Of a stretch of DNA of 64,000 nt, positions 51,459-60,385 are shown in pieces (position 1 is the first letter of the stretch; every line of letters begins with the position of its first letter). The position numbers and the translations under genes were made by a program. The stretch lies in assembly GCA_017303615.1 (NCBI GenBank), contig JAFLCK010000026.1:1-64000 (forward strand), read 5' to 3'. Under the pieces are notes generated by a model that saw nothing but the letters and a program-made list of their open reading frames with translations, made no database searches and was not told the DNA's origin. The DNA comes from Obscuribacter phosphatis_A. GTDB taxonomy: Bacteria > Cyanobacteriota > Vampirovibrionia > Obscuribacterales > Obscuribacteraceae.

Positions 51459-54400
51459 CTATAGTTCTAGTTCGAAGAATTTGTTTGCCATATGCACCAA
51501 GTTGCGGTTGAAACCATAGGCGAGAGCTTCTTCCCAAGCTTTCTCGGCACTTTGTCTGTGTTGCCACATTCTGTAGAGTCCGATCATTAGACCGGTGCGA
51601 TCTCTGCCAAATTCGCAGTGTACATAGACCGGAATGCCTTCTTTATTGGCCCGGTCCATGAGGGCTAAGAACTGCTCCACTTGGTCGGCAGTCAACTGTT
51701 TGTCGGCGCTGGTGGAAAGTCCGAGGGGATGATATTCCAAGGTGTCGTACTTATGTGAATGGGTGGACTTTAGCCGCTCTATATACTCTTGTTCTGCGCG
51801 GGGCGAAAGAGTCTTGTTGCGAGGGGTGGCCTCAAGTCTGAGATTGCCGTCGCTAGGGGCTCTCAGATCGATGATGATGCCGCCGTTATTGGCGGCGATT
51901 ATTTCATCCAGCTGCTCTCTTGTTCCAGAGCCACCTCTTGTTACTAGTTCATCTACCCTACCGGCATTTTGCGGACCATATTCCAAAAGCTGACGCTGCA
52001 ATCTGACCGGGCTTTCCGAGTGGGCTCCGGCACGGTCTAGAACCGAACCCATTAGACGGTTGAATTCATCAGGATTATTGTTGGGCAGCATATGCGGGTA
52101 AATCATGCCGCTGACCAGCGGTGATTTGCTCCACTGCGCTTTCTCAGACTTTGCTGTTAAGGCTTCTAAAGCCTCTGGCGTGGCCAACTCTTCCCCTTTC
52201 ATTCTTACAAGACTGGCTCTTACTGCTTGTTTGAAATCTGGACGGGTGTCGTTCGCCACCACCAGCTGTGCTAGTTTTTGCTCGCCCTTGGTGGCCAGGT
52301 TGTGTCTATTTGCAGCAAACTCGACTAAGCCTTCGGTATGGGCATCGATGGTGCCGACCACTGCTCTTGTGCCGTCGAAGCGCTTGGTTAGATCTTCTAC
52401 AAGACCGGCATGCTTGATAGCTGAACTGCCGGAGTAAACGCAGTCGTCCAGAATGACAAAGGTTTTGCCTCTTAGTTCCGCCGGTTCATGCAGGTCGATA
52501 TAGCTTCTGGTCATATATTGACTGCGCGAATTTATTTGTCTGAATATTTCGGTGACGAATAGACCGCTGCCTTCACCGTCTCCATCGACAACATAGATAA
52601 AGTCTTCAGGGTTGCGTCCGGCATGTAATTTGTCGGCCAGTCCTTTGGCTCCCCTATAGAGATCTCTTAGTGATACTACCTGCGATGCTTCCAGAAAAGC
52701 TTCTGCTGTGGCATGGGCGCGGTCTTGTTCCATGCGCAAGATGGCAAGCAGGGCGCGCTCTTTCAGAGCCTCTTCTTCTACGCTCTCGTCGGCCAGTAGT
52801 CTTTTGATTGCCGCCCTATCATCTGCGCTTTGGCTGGTGGTCGGCTCTCTCTTACTCATTCTTTCTTGAGCAATTCTCTTGAGCTTAGCCTCAAAAATAT
52901 CAGGTGCTATCTCTGCTTTGGCTATGTCCATAAAATTGAACTTATCGTCAAAGTCGGCAAAGGCTTCAGCCAAATGGGCTTGACCTCTATTGATCAGGTC
53001 TTCGGCTTTTGAGCCGGCCACATTTTCGGCTCTGGTCAAAAGAACCATGTTGGCAGTCGGTGTTTCCATGGTCGAAGGTGAATGAATATCCACCGAGATG
53101 CCACTTCTCTTTCTAAAGGCATAGGCTAGAGCCCTGCCGGCGTCATCATCATTGACATAAACAGAGACTATTTCGGCATTGCGAAAGAGTGCTTCGGTCT
53201 CATTTGGTTTAGCTACTCTTATGAAAGAACGATCTGCCCCGCTTCGGTCATGAGCCCTCAAGGTCTCTACTAATTGGTCGATCTTTCGATTAAAACCAGA
53301 CATGGTCAGGAAGTCTTTGTCTTCTTCCAAAACTTCTCTGAGGGCACGAACTTCATTGGGTGAAAGTTTGTCGAGGGCGCGGTTCAAGGTGCCTTCGCTG
53401 ACCACTTCGGCTCTATGAAACATTCCAAACAATTCAGCCACGTGCTCGGATCGACTTTTCTCACCTACATCTTCTATACCTTCTCTCAACCTGGCTAGAG
53501 CACGGGCCCTGTCTAAAACCATTGCTCTATCGGCTTGACTGAGACTATCCAGTGACTCGGGTTCAAAATTCTTGAATATTTTGCCAGTGATGGCTGTATT
53601 ATTCGTCAGCCCACCATCTTCTCTAGAGGGCGTAGCCTTGAGGGCTTTTACCAGTACAGCCGCTCTTTCTTTGCTGCTCAGGGTGTCCAGTCTGCTGCCT
53701 ACAACGACTTCACTTAAGGCCTTTTGTAGAGGCTCGGCTTTTATTTTGTCTTTAGCCATGCGGGCGATGGTATCGTCCGGCATAGCTCTAAAAAAGTCTA
53801 GATACTCTTTGCTTTTATCGACTTTTGAGGCGCCGCTTCTTTCTGCGATTTGAATTAGCCAAGCATGACCTGTATTTTCGTCTATTTCGCCAAGCGCCCC
53901 TCTTCTTTTTACTTCGCTAAGCAAGTTGTATCTGAATTGACCATCAAACTGCTGCGCTCTCAAGGCTTGATTCAAGAGCTTTATATCGGCTCTTTGTAGA
54001 TTATTGCCATGCATGAGCAGATCGTTCAAATAAGGATTTCCACTATCAAGGCGGAATCCTGGTTCGTCAATTCGGGCGGACATTCTAGAGACAGCGAAAG
54101 CCTTTAGGTCATCGGCAAGTCCTAGATTATGTCTTTTGGCATCACCGGCTCGCATTTCAAAGCGACCTTGATAGCTGAGTGTGATTTCGTCATTGTTGAT
54201 GGCCACTACTTTGAGTGGTGTGCGGTCAAGAGCGCCGTCCGGATGTAATTTCAAATTTAGTTCGTCGCCGACTTTTAGATTGCGCTGCGCTTTGCTGGTG
54301 GTGGCAGAGAAAGGTAGTTTCTGATTTATAGTCACTCTCTCGAAGTAGAAAGTGCCGTTCTGGGGGTTGAAATCGCTTGGAGTGCCGGTGTTTTTGCCGA

Positions 54401-57400
54401 TGCCAAGCTGCAGGCGAGGCGGCTTGACCGCTGGCTCTTCGCCCTTCTTTATGCTTTCTATGATGTCTCTGGTAGCCCTTGCCAAATTTGGGGCATCAAC
54501 ACGATCTAGGCTGACATCGATGCCACTGCTATTGGTGCTGGTTCGGCTAAAGGCCGGGCTGTCTTTGATGCCCATTTCGGCAGCTCGTATTCTGGCCTTT
54601 TGTCCAGTTAAGAAGGCATCCACTTCGTGGTCTTGCATATAAGAATCATAAGCCAGGCGTCTTTCCTGGTTGATTGCATCCATGCGTTTAGTGATTGTGC
54701 TTCTAAGCTCAGCCGTCGCAGCCTCAACTTTATCTGAAGCATTACCTTCTAAGATTTTGGTTAATGAGGCAGGTGGTGTTTCGCTGCCGAAAAGTCTCAA
54801 TGAGAGGGCTTTGCCTTCACCGCTCGGCGCATAAAGCCTGGCTATAAGTTCACTAGTTTGCTCTTTATCGTCAAGCCGTTTGAGGGCGCTTTCAGCCACT
54901 CTAAAGCTGGTGGCAAGGTCTTCTAGTTTTGCACCGACAGGTTGATTCTGCGTAAGTGCTGCTTCCAGCCTTCTTGCTCTAGCTAGTCCCGCTTCGTCTA
55001 GATTGGGTTTTGCCAAGCTATGGCGCTTCTCTAAGAAAGTAAGAGCGGCTTCGGGGCTTAGATCTTGCCCGGTTTGTTGTTTGAATACCTGACTGAGAAC
55101 TTCGGCCTGGTTTCTATCTGGTGTGCCGTTTAGCTTGAGTGCGTCCGCATAAGATCTTGCTACTGTAAAGGAATGTTCGTGGTGGGTGAGCTCGTGATAA
55201 CCCAGCTCTAGTAAATCGAGTTTGCGACTGCCATCAAGCAGATAATGCGGATGAATATAGAGTTCGCCGTTGCGATAGTAGGCGGCTTGCCCAGACATAG
55301 ACAAGGCATCGCCTGTTTTGATTTTGATAGGCGGCAGACCTTGTTCTTGGGCAAATTTATCAAAGACCGGTTGCAAACTTTCGGCACGCAGGGCTGCCTG
55401 CGAATTTTCGGCATTAACTAGGGCAGCATAAACTCCGCGCTTCTCTTCATAGTTTTTGATGGTTTGTTCTACTTGCACGTCGCCATTTGCTTTGGCACGC
55501 ATGGCTTTGATATCGATATGTCCGTCTTTGACCGGCACACCAAGTGATTCTGAAAGCGCTCTTGCTTCTCTGGTCGCCTGTTCCAGATGTGCCCTGCTGC
55601 TTTCTTTCAGGGCGGGCAATTTGCCCATTTTCTCATCCCAACCGCGAGCGACTGCATCAAATTCACCAATGTAAGATTCGATGCTGGTCTTGCCTGCTAG
55701 GGGCGAACGGTCACTACCAAGCCTGCCCAATAGGGCTGATCTTTCAGCCGGTTCGAGTTTGGTGAAATCGCGTTGCGGATGCCAGAGTTTGCCTTCAGGG
55801 GCCGCCGAATTGTCTATTGCAGCAAAGTGACCATCTCCAGGCGAAAAATCTAAGACTGCCGGTCTATTTAGATCTGGTTTTGCATCTGTTGTCACTTCAG
55901 GTCTTAAGGCGGGACCCTCGCTTGCTTTTAGACTAGGCTCTGGGCGCATTCTGGCATGTCCAAGTTCAGCAGCTTTGAACAAGCCGCCAAAAGCAAGAGC
56001 ACCGCCGGCACCAGCAACTGTCGAGGCAAAGGTTTCCATGCCCACATGTTTGATGTTATAGGCAAGGCTTTTATTTGAATCCCACTTGGTAAGCCCTTCT
56101 AAGACCCCGGTGAGACTGTTGGCGCCGCCGCCGGCACCGGCATTGAGGGCTTGGGCCGTGGCTTGATAAGTAAGCCAGTTGGCGGTGTGCTTGGCAAATT
56201 CTTCGGTGGCCTTTTCGGTCAACTCTTTTCTTACAGCTTGCACCGCCGCCTCTCTCAGTGCCCCTTTGATGCTGGCATCGACTGCTTTCTCGGCAATTTC
56301 TTGAAAAGCTTTCTCTTCAATTTTGGTGGCTCCGTTAGCGAGCAGGTTGCGCATAGTGGCCCCTGTTCCTTCGCTGATTAGTTTTTCAAAGCCGGGGGCT
56401 AGATAGGCGGCGTCATCGGCCACCGAAAGACCAGCCGATTTGGCTATTTCGCTCAGGCTCTTTCTGGTCAGAGTTTCTACTACTTTGCCGCTGGCGGCGG
56501 CAGCGCTTTGTTGTCCAATCTTAAAGACAGCAGCCAGCTGTGCTTGTCCAAAAACCGAGGTGGCGCCGGTTAGGGCTCCTATGCTGGCGTCTTTAGCCAC
56601 AGTGCCGAGGGCAAAGTCATAATCATTACCCATGAGCAAACTTTTGGTGCCGACCTTGGTGGCGGCTCCGCCAGCGGCTAAAACCGCCGCCACTAGAGGT
56701 AAATTTGTACCGCCGGTGGCAATTACCGAGGCGATAGTGCCACCGGCGATGATGGCATCAGCGGTATAGTCGGCTGCCGCCGATTTGGATTCTCGATGAT
56801 TGTCTACAGCTTTGCCGTAGTTCTCAAAAAGCGCTCTTGTTTCTTCCGGGCTTAGGGTTCTGCCTGTTTTCGCCGCATCGGCAGCTGTCTTGAGCAGTTC
56901 GTCCATTGTGTCGTCGGCTTGTTTGCCGGTGCCGCTGAATACATCGGCAAAGCCGGCTCCGACACCGCTTCTGGTGGCATAGATATCATCGCGGGCGGCA
57001 TCTATTCTGGTGTCTATGTCTTTATCGCTACTAAGTATTCTTCTTGCTTCCGCCAGTTCCTGACCACCCAGCTTGTCCATCAGGTCGTTTTCAAAACTCT
57101 TGCCATACTTGAGGGCATAGGCAGCTTTCAGTTCTTTCAACTGTTCGGGTGCTAGATCTTTCAGGGTGCCCACTATTTCTTTGCTGCCACCAAAACCTAG
57201 GACCATTTGTCTGATCTTATCTTCCGGTTTGTATTCTCCTTGTGCCGCTACTGCTAGGGCGATCTTCTTCTCTTCTTCATTGAGATGACTGAGGGCTTGC
57301 TCGCGATAAGCTTTGTCATTGATCAGGCGATCTCTAGAATCGTTAGAGGCGGCGGCGATGTCTTTATAAGTGGTCTCTTCGTCGTCTGAAAAGAAACCTT

Positions 57401-59417
57401 TGGAGAGTCTAGTCATTTTCTCAAGATCAAAACCGCCTTTGGCGATTAGCTCGGGCACAAGAGCTTGATAGCGGTCTTTGCCGAGAGTTTCACGGGCGAT
57501 TCTCTCAAAGTCGGCCTTAAACTTGATGTCGGCTTCGCTTTGCGGATTTTGCAGGCGTTCTCTTAGTTTAGGATCTTGCTTGAGGGCTTGGTCGATATCT
57601 CTCAGAGCTGCCTCTTCATCGGTAAAAAGATTGGCTTTGTGTTGGGTTAGCTTGGTGAGAATATCAGAGCCGGTCTTGCCGTCTTCGAGAATATTGCCCA
57701 GTAGACGTTGTGCTTCTCTTTCGGTATCGCCGCTCAGGTAGCGCTCTACTTTGCGATCAAGTTCTTTGCGAAAATTTTCGTCGTCTCTATAGCGAGCCCT
57801 TTCTGCCGCCGTCATTTTGCCGATGGCTTCCAGCATGGCGCCCTGGTCGTTCTTGAAGATACCCCAGTTTTCTTCCAGCTTGTCATTGACTGAAACCCGC
57901 CCAGTATCTTTTGTTTCAGCAAAGGTTTGGGCTTTCATCTTGTCGTCGAAGATCTTCAAGATCGCTTTTCGTTCTTGCTCGTCTTTGTTGAGGCTCAAGA
58001 GCATGGCGTCTAGCTCTTTGCGAGAGTTTGGATTGGCTTTGGCTTCCCTCCAGTCTTTCTCGCTCATGTTTTCAACGGCGGAGCCAATGGTGGCGGTGGA
58101 AGCGTTCCAGAAAAGACCGCGGTGCTGATCAAGAGAGGCCACAAAAGAACCGTTGCGTGTATTTATAAGCGATTCCCAGCGGGCTAGCTCGGTGCTGTTA
58201 CCGGCGCCTTCCAGGCTTTTTCTCAGTTCTTTGTAATAGGCACTCGCCGCCGTTTTTTCAGTTTCGGGCATGGCGCTCAAGCGCTTTTGATCAGCTTCTG
58301 ATAGCTCCTGGTCTTTACCAGCAAGATGACGACCGATGCGATAACGGGCCCGTTCATCATCGGTCATGCGACTGAGCGCCAGCTCTATACCCTGGTTATT
58401 GTCTATAAAAGTGCCGGTATTTTCTCTTACCTGGGTGGCGGCAGTAAGCTTGCCTTCTTTGACAAAGTCGCGGGCTTGGTCTAGATCATTGCCTGAAAAT
58501 GCATCGACTAGGCGCTTGTCACCGCCGTTTTGCTGAAAGCGCGCCCGGTCTGCAGGGCTGGCATCTTTCATTACCTCTTTGAAAAACTGCAGGTCGGAAG
58601 ACTTGAGAGCCAGGGTCGTCAGTGTATCTGTGTCTTTAGCCTCTCGCTTATCACTGCCTTTGAGATAGATCTTGAGGGCTTCTTTTGTTTCTTTGCCTAT
58701 ATTGCCGTCTCTTTCAATAGCGGCACTGAGGCTTATACCGTGGCGTCTTTGATACTCCCGTTCCATTTCTTGAATTTGCTGGCTGGTTGCTCCCCTGAGT
58801 GAGTCTCTCAGGTCTTTGTCGAGCATGGTCTGGGACCGTCCGGTCCATTCTCTTCCTTCGGCCAGAGCTGTGGCGACGCGGCTTACTTCTAAGCCGGCTT
58901 TGTCATTGTCTTTCTTGTAGAGGGCGCCCATGACCTTCTCACGGTCAGAACCCGACATATAAGCCGTTTCTCTCTCGATTGAGATGCCGTATTTCTTGCG
59001 GTAAACTTCGTCGAGAACTTTGATTTCGGCTTCACTTTTGCCCTTGAGAATATTGATGATGCGTTCGTTGTCAGACCAGCGGGCGATATAGTTGTCGTTG
59101 CCGGTGGCTTTGCGAATCGCTTCGGCGTCTTTTTCTAGGGCTTTGCGGTCGGGTGCCTTTTGAGAATCGACCAGGCTTACTGAGGGGAGAGCTTTTTCGG
59201 CAGTGCTGGCTGCAGGCTTATCACTGGCCCGGAATTCTTTGTGGTCTTGGCTGGTAATTTCACTGAGAGCCTTGCCTGATGCTTCTACTTTAGCTGCTTC
59301 AGCTTTGGCTGCTTCGGCTGGTTCAGTTTTCTTGCTGTTCGGCTCGCTATGCTCGGCAGGCGCTTTTCCTGCGCCTTCCCTGCTTGTATCTGTTTTGCTT
59401 TCGCCTGAGCTAGCCAT
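51459..59417 (-). CDS. Giant multidomain protein: annexin-like repeats, HELTH motif, PRTase-like loop, C-terminal tyrosine phosphatase
   Basis: A protein of 2652 residues, unbroken, with AGGAA about 11 bases before ATG 59417. No signal peptide; the first 90 residues are charged and disordered. Annexin-like helical units lie at about 106-165 (ERIINILKGKSEAEIKVLD, then YRKKYGIS), 201-235 and 731-796. Hydrophobic Ala/Gly stretches lie at about 886-972 and 1096-1160. A zincin-type HELTH is at 1408-1412 in ELGYHELTHHEH. Charged helical regions follow. A phosphoribosyltransferase-like segment is at about 2245-2400, with FVILDDCVYSGS (Asp2324, Asp2325). The C-terminus is a Cys-phosphatase domain with P-loop HCEFGRDRTG (Cys2601, Arg2607). 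Each motif is read directly; activities and delivery are inference. It resembles a large effector or polymorphic toxin. No immunity gene was identified. Confidence 0.75.
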   Translation of the reverse strand: MASSGESKTDTSREGAGKAPAEHSEPNSKKTEPAEAAKAEAAKVEASGKALSEITSQDHKEFRASDKPAASTAEKALPSVSLVDSQKAPDRKALEKDAEAIRKATGNDNYIARWSDNERIINILKGKSEAEIKVLDEVYRKKYGISIERETAYMSGSDREKVMGALYKKDNDKAGLEVSRVATALAEGREWTGRSQTMLDKDLRDSLRGATSQQIQEMEREYQRRHGISLSAAIERDGNIGKETKEALKIYLKGSDKREAKDTDTLTTLALKSSDLQFFKEVMKDASPADRARFQQNGGDKRLVDAFSGNDLDQARDFVKEGKLTAATQVRENTGTFIDNNQGIELALSRMTDDERARYRIGRHLAGKDQELSEADQKRLSAMPETEKTAASAYYKELRKSLEGAGNSTELARWESLINTRNGSFVASLDQHRGLFWNASTATIGSAVENMSEKDWREAKANPNSRKELDAMLLSLNKDEQERKAILKIFDDKMKAQTFAETKDTGRVSVNDKLEENWGIFKNDQGAMLEAIGKMTAAERARYRDDENFRKELDRKVERYLSGDTEREAQRLLGNILEDGKTGSDILTKLTQHKANLFTDEEAALRDIDQALKQDPKLRERLQNPQSEADIKFKADFERIARETLGKDRYQALVPELIAKGGFDLEKMTRLSKGFFSDDEETTYKDIAAASNDSRDRLINDKAYREQALSHLNEEEKKIALAVAAQGEYKPEDKIRQMVLGFGGSKEIVGTLKDLAPEQLKELKAAYALKYGKSFENDLMDKLGGQELAEARRILSSDKDIDTRIDAARDDIYATRSGVGAGFADVFSGTGKQADDTMDELLKTAADAAKTGRTLSPEETRALFENYGKAVDNHRESKSAAADYTADAIIAGGTIASVIATGGTNLPLVAAVLAAGGAATKVGTKSLLMGNDYDFALGTVAKDASIGALTGATSVFGQAQLAAVFKIGQQSAAAASGKVVETLTRKSLSEIAKSAGLSVADDAAYLAPGFEKLISEGTGATMRNLLANGATKIEEKAFQEIAEKAVDASIKGALREAAVQAVRKELTEKATEEFAKHTANWLTYQATAQALNAGAGGGANSLTGVLEGLTKWDSNKSLAYNIKHVGMETFASTVAGAGGALAFGGLFKAAELGHARMRPEPSLKASEGPALRPEVTTDAKPDLNRPAVLDFSPGDGHFAAIDNSAAPEGKLWHPQRDFTKLEPAERSALLGRLGSDRSPLAGKTSIESYIGEFDAVARGWDEKMGKLPALKESSRAHLEQATREARALSESLGVPVKDGHIDIKAMRAKANGDVQVEQTIKNYEEKRGVYAALVNAENSQAALRAESLQPVFDKFAQEQGLPPIKIKTGDALSMSGQAAYYRNGELYIHPHYLLDGSRKLDLLELGYHELTHHEHSFTVARSYADALKLNGTPDRNQAEVLSQVFKQQTGQDLSPEAALTFLEKRHSLAKPNLDEAGLARARRLEAALTQNQPVGAKLEDLATSFRVAESALKRLDDKEQTSELIARLYAPSGEGKALSLRLFGSETPPASLTKILEGNASDKVEAATAELRSTITKRMDAINQERRLAYDSYMQDHEVDAFLTGQKARIRAAEMGIKDSPAFSRTSTNSSGIDVSLDRVDAPNLARATRDIIESIKKGEEPAVKPPRLQLGIGKNTGTPSDFNPQNGTFYFERVTINQKLPFSATTSKAQRNLKVGDELNLKLHPDGALDRTPLKVVAINNDEITLSYQGRFEMRAGDAKRHNLGLADDLKAFAVSRMSARIDEPGFRLDSGNPYLNDLLMHGNNLQRADIKLLNQALRAQQFDGQFRYNLLSEVKRRGALGEIDENTGHAWLIQIAERSGASKVDKSKEYLDFFRAMPDDTIARMAKDKIKAEPLQKALSEVVVGSRLDTLSSKERAAVLVKALKATPSREDGGLTNNTAITGKIFKNFEPESLDSLSQADRAMVLDRARALARLREGIEDVGEKSRSEHVAELFGMFHRAEVVSEGTLNRALDKLSPNEVRALREVLEEDKDFLTMSGFNRKIDQLVETLRAHDRSGADRSFIRVAKPNETEALFRNAEIVSVYVNDDDAGRALAYAFRKRSGISVDIHSPSTMETPTANMVLLTRAENVAGSKAEDLINRGQAHLAEAFADFDDKFNFMDIAKAEIAPDIFEAKLKRIAQERMSKREPTTSQSADDRAAIKRLLADESVEEEALKERALLAILRMEQDRAHATAEAFLEASQVVSLRDLYRGAKGLADKLHAGRNPEDFIYVVDGDGEGSGLFVTEIFRQINSRSQYMTRSYIDLHEPAELRGKTFVILDDCVYSGSSAIKHAGLVEDLTKRFDGTRAVVGTIDAHTEGLVEFAANRHNLATKGEQKLAQLVVANDTRPDFKQAVRASLVRMKGEELATPEALEALTAKSEKAQWSKSPLVSGMIYPHMLPNNNPDEFNRLMGSVLDRAGAHSESPVRLQRQLLEYGPQNAGRVDELVTRGGSGTREQLDEIIAANNGGIIIDLRAPSDGNLRLEATPRNKTLSPRAEQEYIERLKSTHSHKYDTLEYHPLGLSTSADKQLTADQVEQFLALMDRANKEGIPVYVHCEFGRDRTGLMIGLYRMWQHRQSAEKAWEEALAYGFNRNLVHMANKFFELEL

Positions 59418-59529
59418 GTAGTAAGTGTTTCCTGGGCTTACATAGCTTTATACCCGGGGGCGCCGATTTCTGGACAGACTGCAGCATTAAAACCTAATGC
59501 CGGCCTTGGTTCTGGGTTTTAGTGACGGT

Positions 59530-60384
59530 TTAGCGACTGGCTTCCCCAAAGGTTTTGAGCATCTCGTCCATAACCGGTGCGGCTTTACCATAGACTAGTT
59601 CTCTCGATAGTTTGCTTTCCCTTTTGTAGCCTTTAGGCACAGTGTAGTCTGCTTCCTTGGCGGCATTGTCTTGCCTGGATAAGACCTTCAGGCTCTTAGA
59701 TCTAATCGTCCAATAGAGTTTTTTGTCCTTGCTTTCCTTGAGTACGGCTTTTAGCAAGCCATCGCCTTTAGGTAGACCAAAGCAGCCGTAGATAATGGCA
59801 AGCGGTGCCTCTTCCACCTTCAGGTTGTAGGTGATAAAGCGACAGCCAATCATATCGTCCATCTCTTCATTGTGCCAGAGTTCGCCGGCTCCGCCCCGTT
59901 CTTGTCCCCTATAGACCGTCTCAATCAGAGGCAGTTTGGTGGCGCTGTCGATCGTCTTCTTGCCGCCCACTTTCGTGTAGTTTTTCAGTTCCGGCACCGA
60001 GTAGATAGTGCTGTCACAGAAAGCTCGCCACTCTTTTGGCGTACAAACGGCATAACTCTTAGATGCGGGTGAAACCACCGTAATTAGCCAGTCTGGCGCC
60101 TTGGCGACGAGAATGAAGCCGGTGGAATGATATTCTATTTTGATACTTTTCTCGCTCAGTCTAATTTGATAAGTGCCTTGCAGCGAACTCTCCAGCACTT
60201 GTTCAATTACTTTTGTCTCTTTGCTATCGGTCTTTATCTTGCTTTGAACTTGCTCTTTGCGAGTCTCTGTCTTGGGTACCGCCGCAGCCGGTCTACAAAG
60301 CAAAGGCAGGCAGATAGTGAAAATCAGAGCCAGCCAGCTCCTAATCCCCATTCTAAACCCGACTCGCCGGTCTGAAGCTTCCAA
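59530..60384 (-). CDS. Secreted protein downstream of the LCP gene
   Basis: The start is TTG 60384: GGAG lies about six bases upstream and the LCP stop is only 1 bp away, so translation is coupled. ATG 60351 is an alternative giving a shorter signal peptide. The 284-residue protein has a signal peptide with core WLALIFTICLPLL, ending near AAAVP. The mature domain is mixed alpha/beta, with two or three Cys (YAVCTPKEW, FCDSTIY, IGCRF) that may form disulfides. No family was recognised. Its pairing with a wall-polymer ligase suggests an envelope role. Confidence 0.65.
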   Translation of the reverse strand: MEASDRRVGFRMGIRSWLALIFTICLPLLCRPAAAVPKTETRKEQVQSKIKTDSKETKVIEQVLESSLQGTYQIRLSEKSIKIEYHSTGFILVAKAPDWLITVVSPASKSYAVCTPKEWRAFCDSTIYSVPELKNYTKVGGKKTIDSATKLPLIETVYRGQERGGAGELWHNEEMDDMIGCRFITYNLKVEEAPLAIIYGCFGLPKGDGLLKAVLKESKDKKLYWTIRSKSLKVLSRQDNAAKEADYTVPKGYKRESKLSRELVYGKAAPVMDEMLKTFGEASR

Positions 60385-60385
60385 T

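Noticed and set aside
51459..59417. Frameshifted or fused assembly artefact of several genes
   Set aside because: The frame is continuous over 2652 codons with even composition and no internal start with a strong ribosome site was seen; still worth confirming with raw reads.
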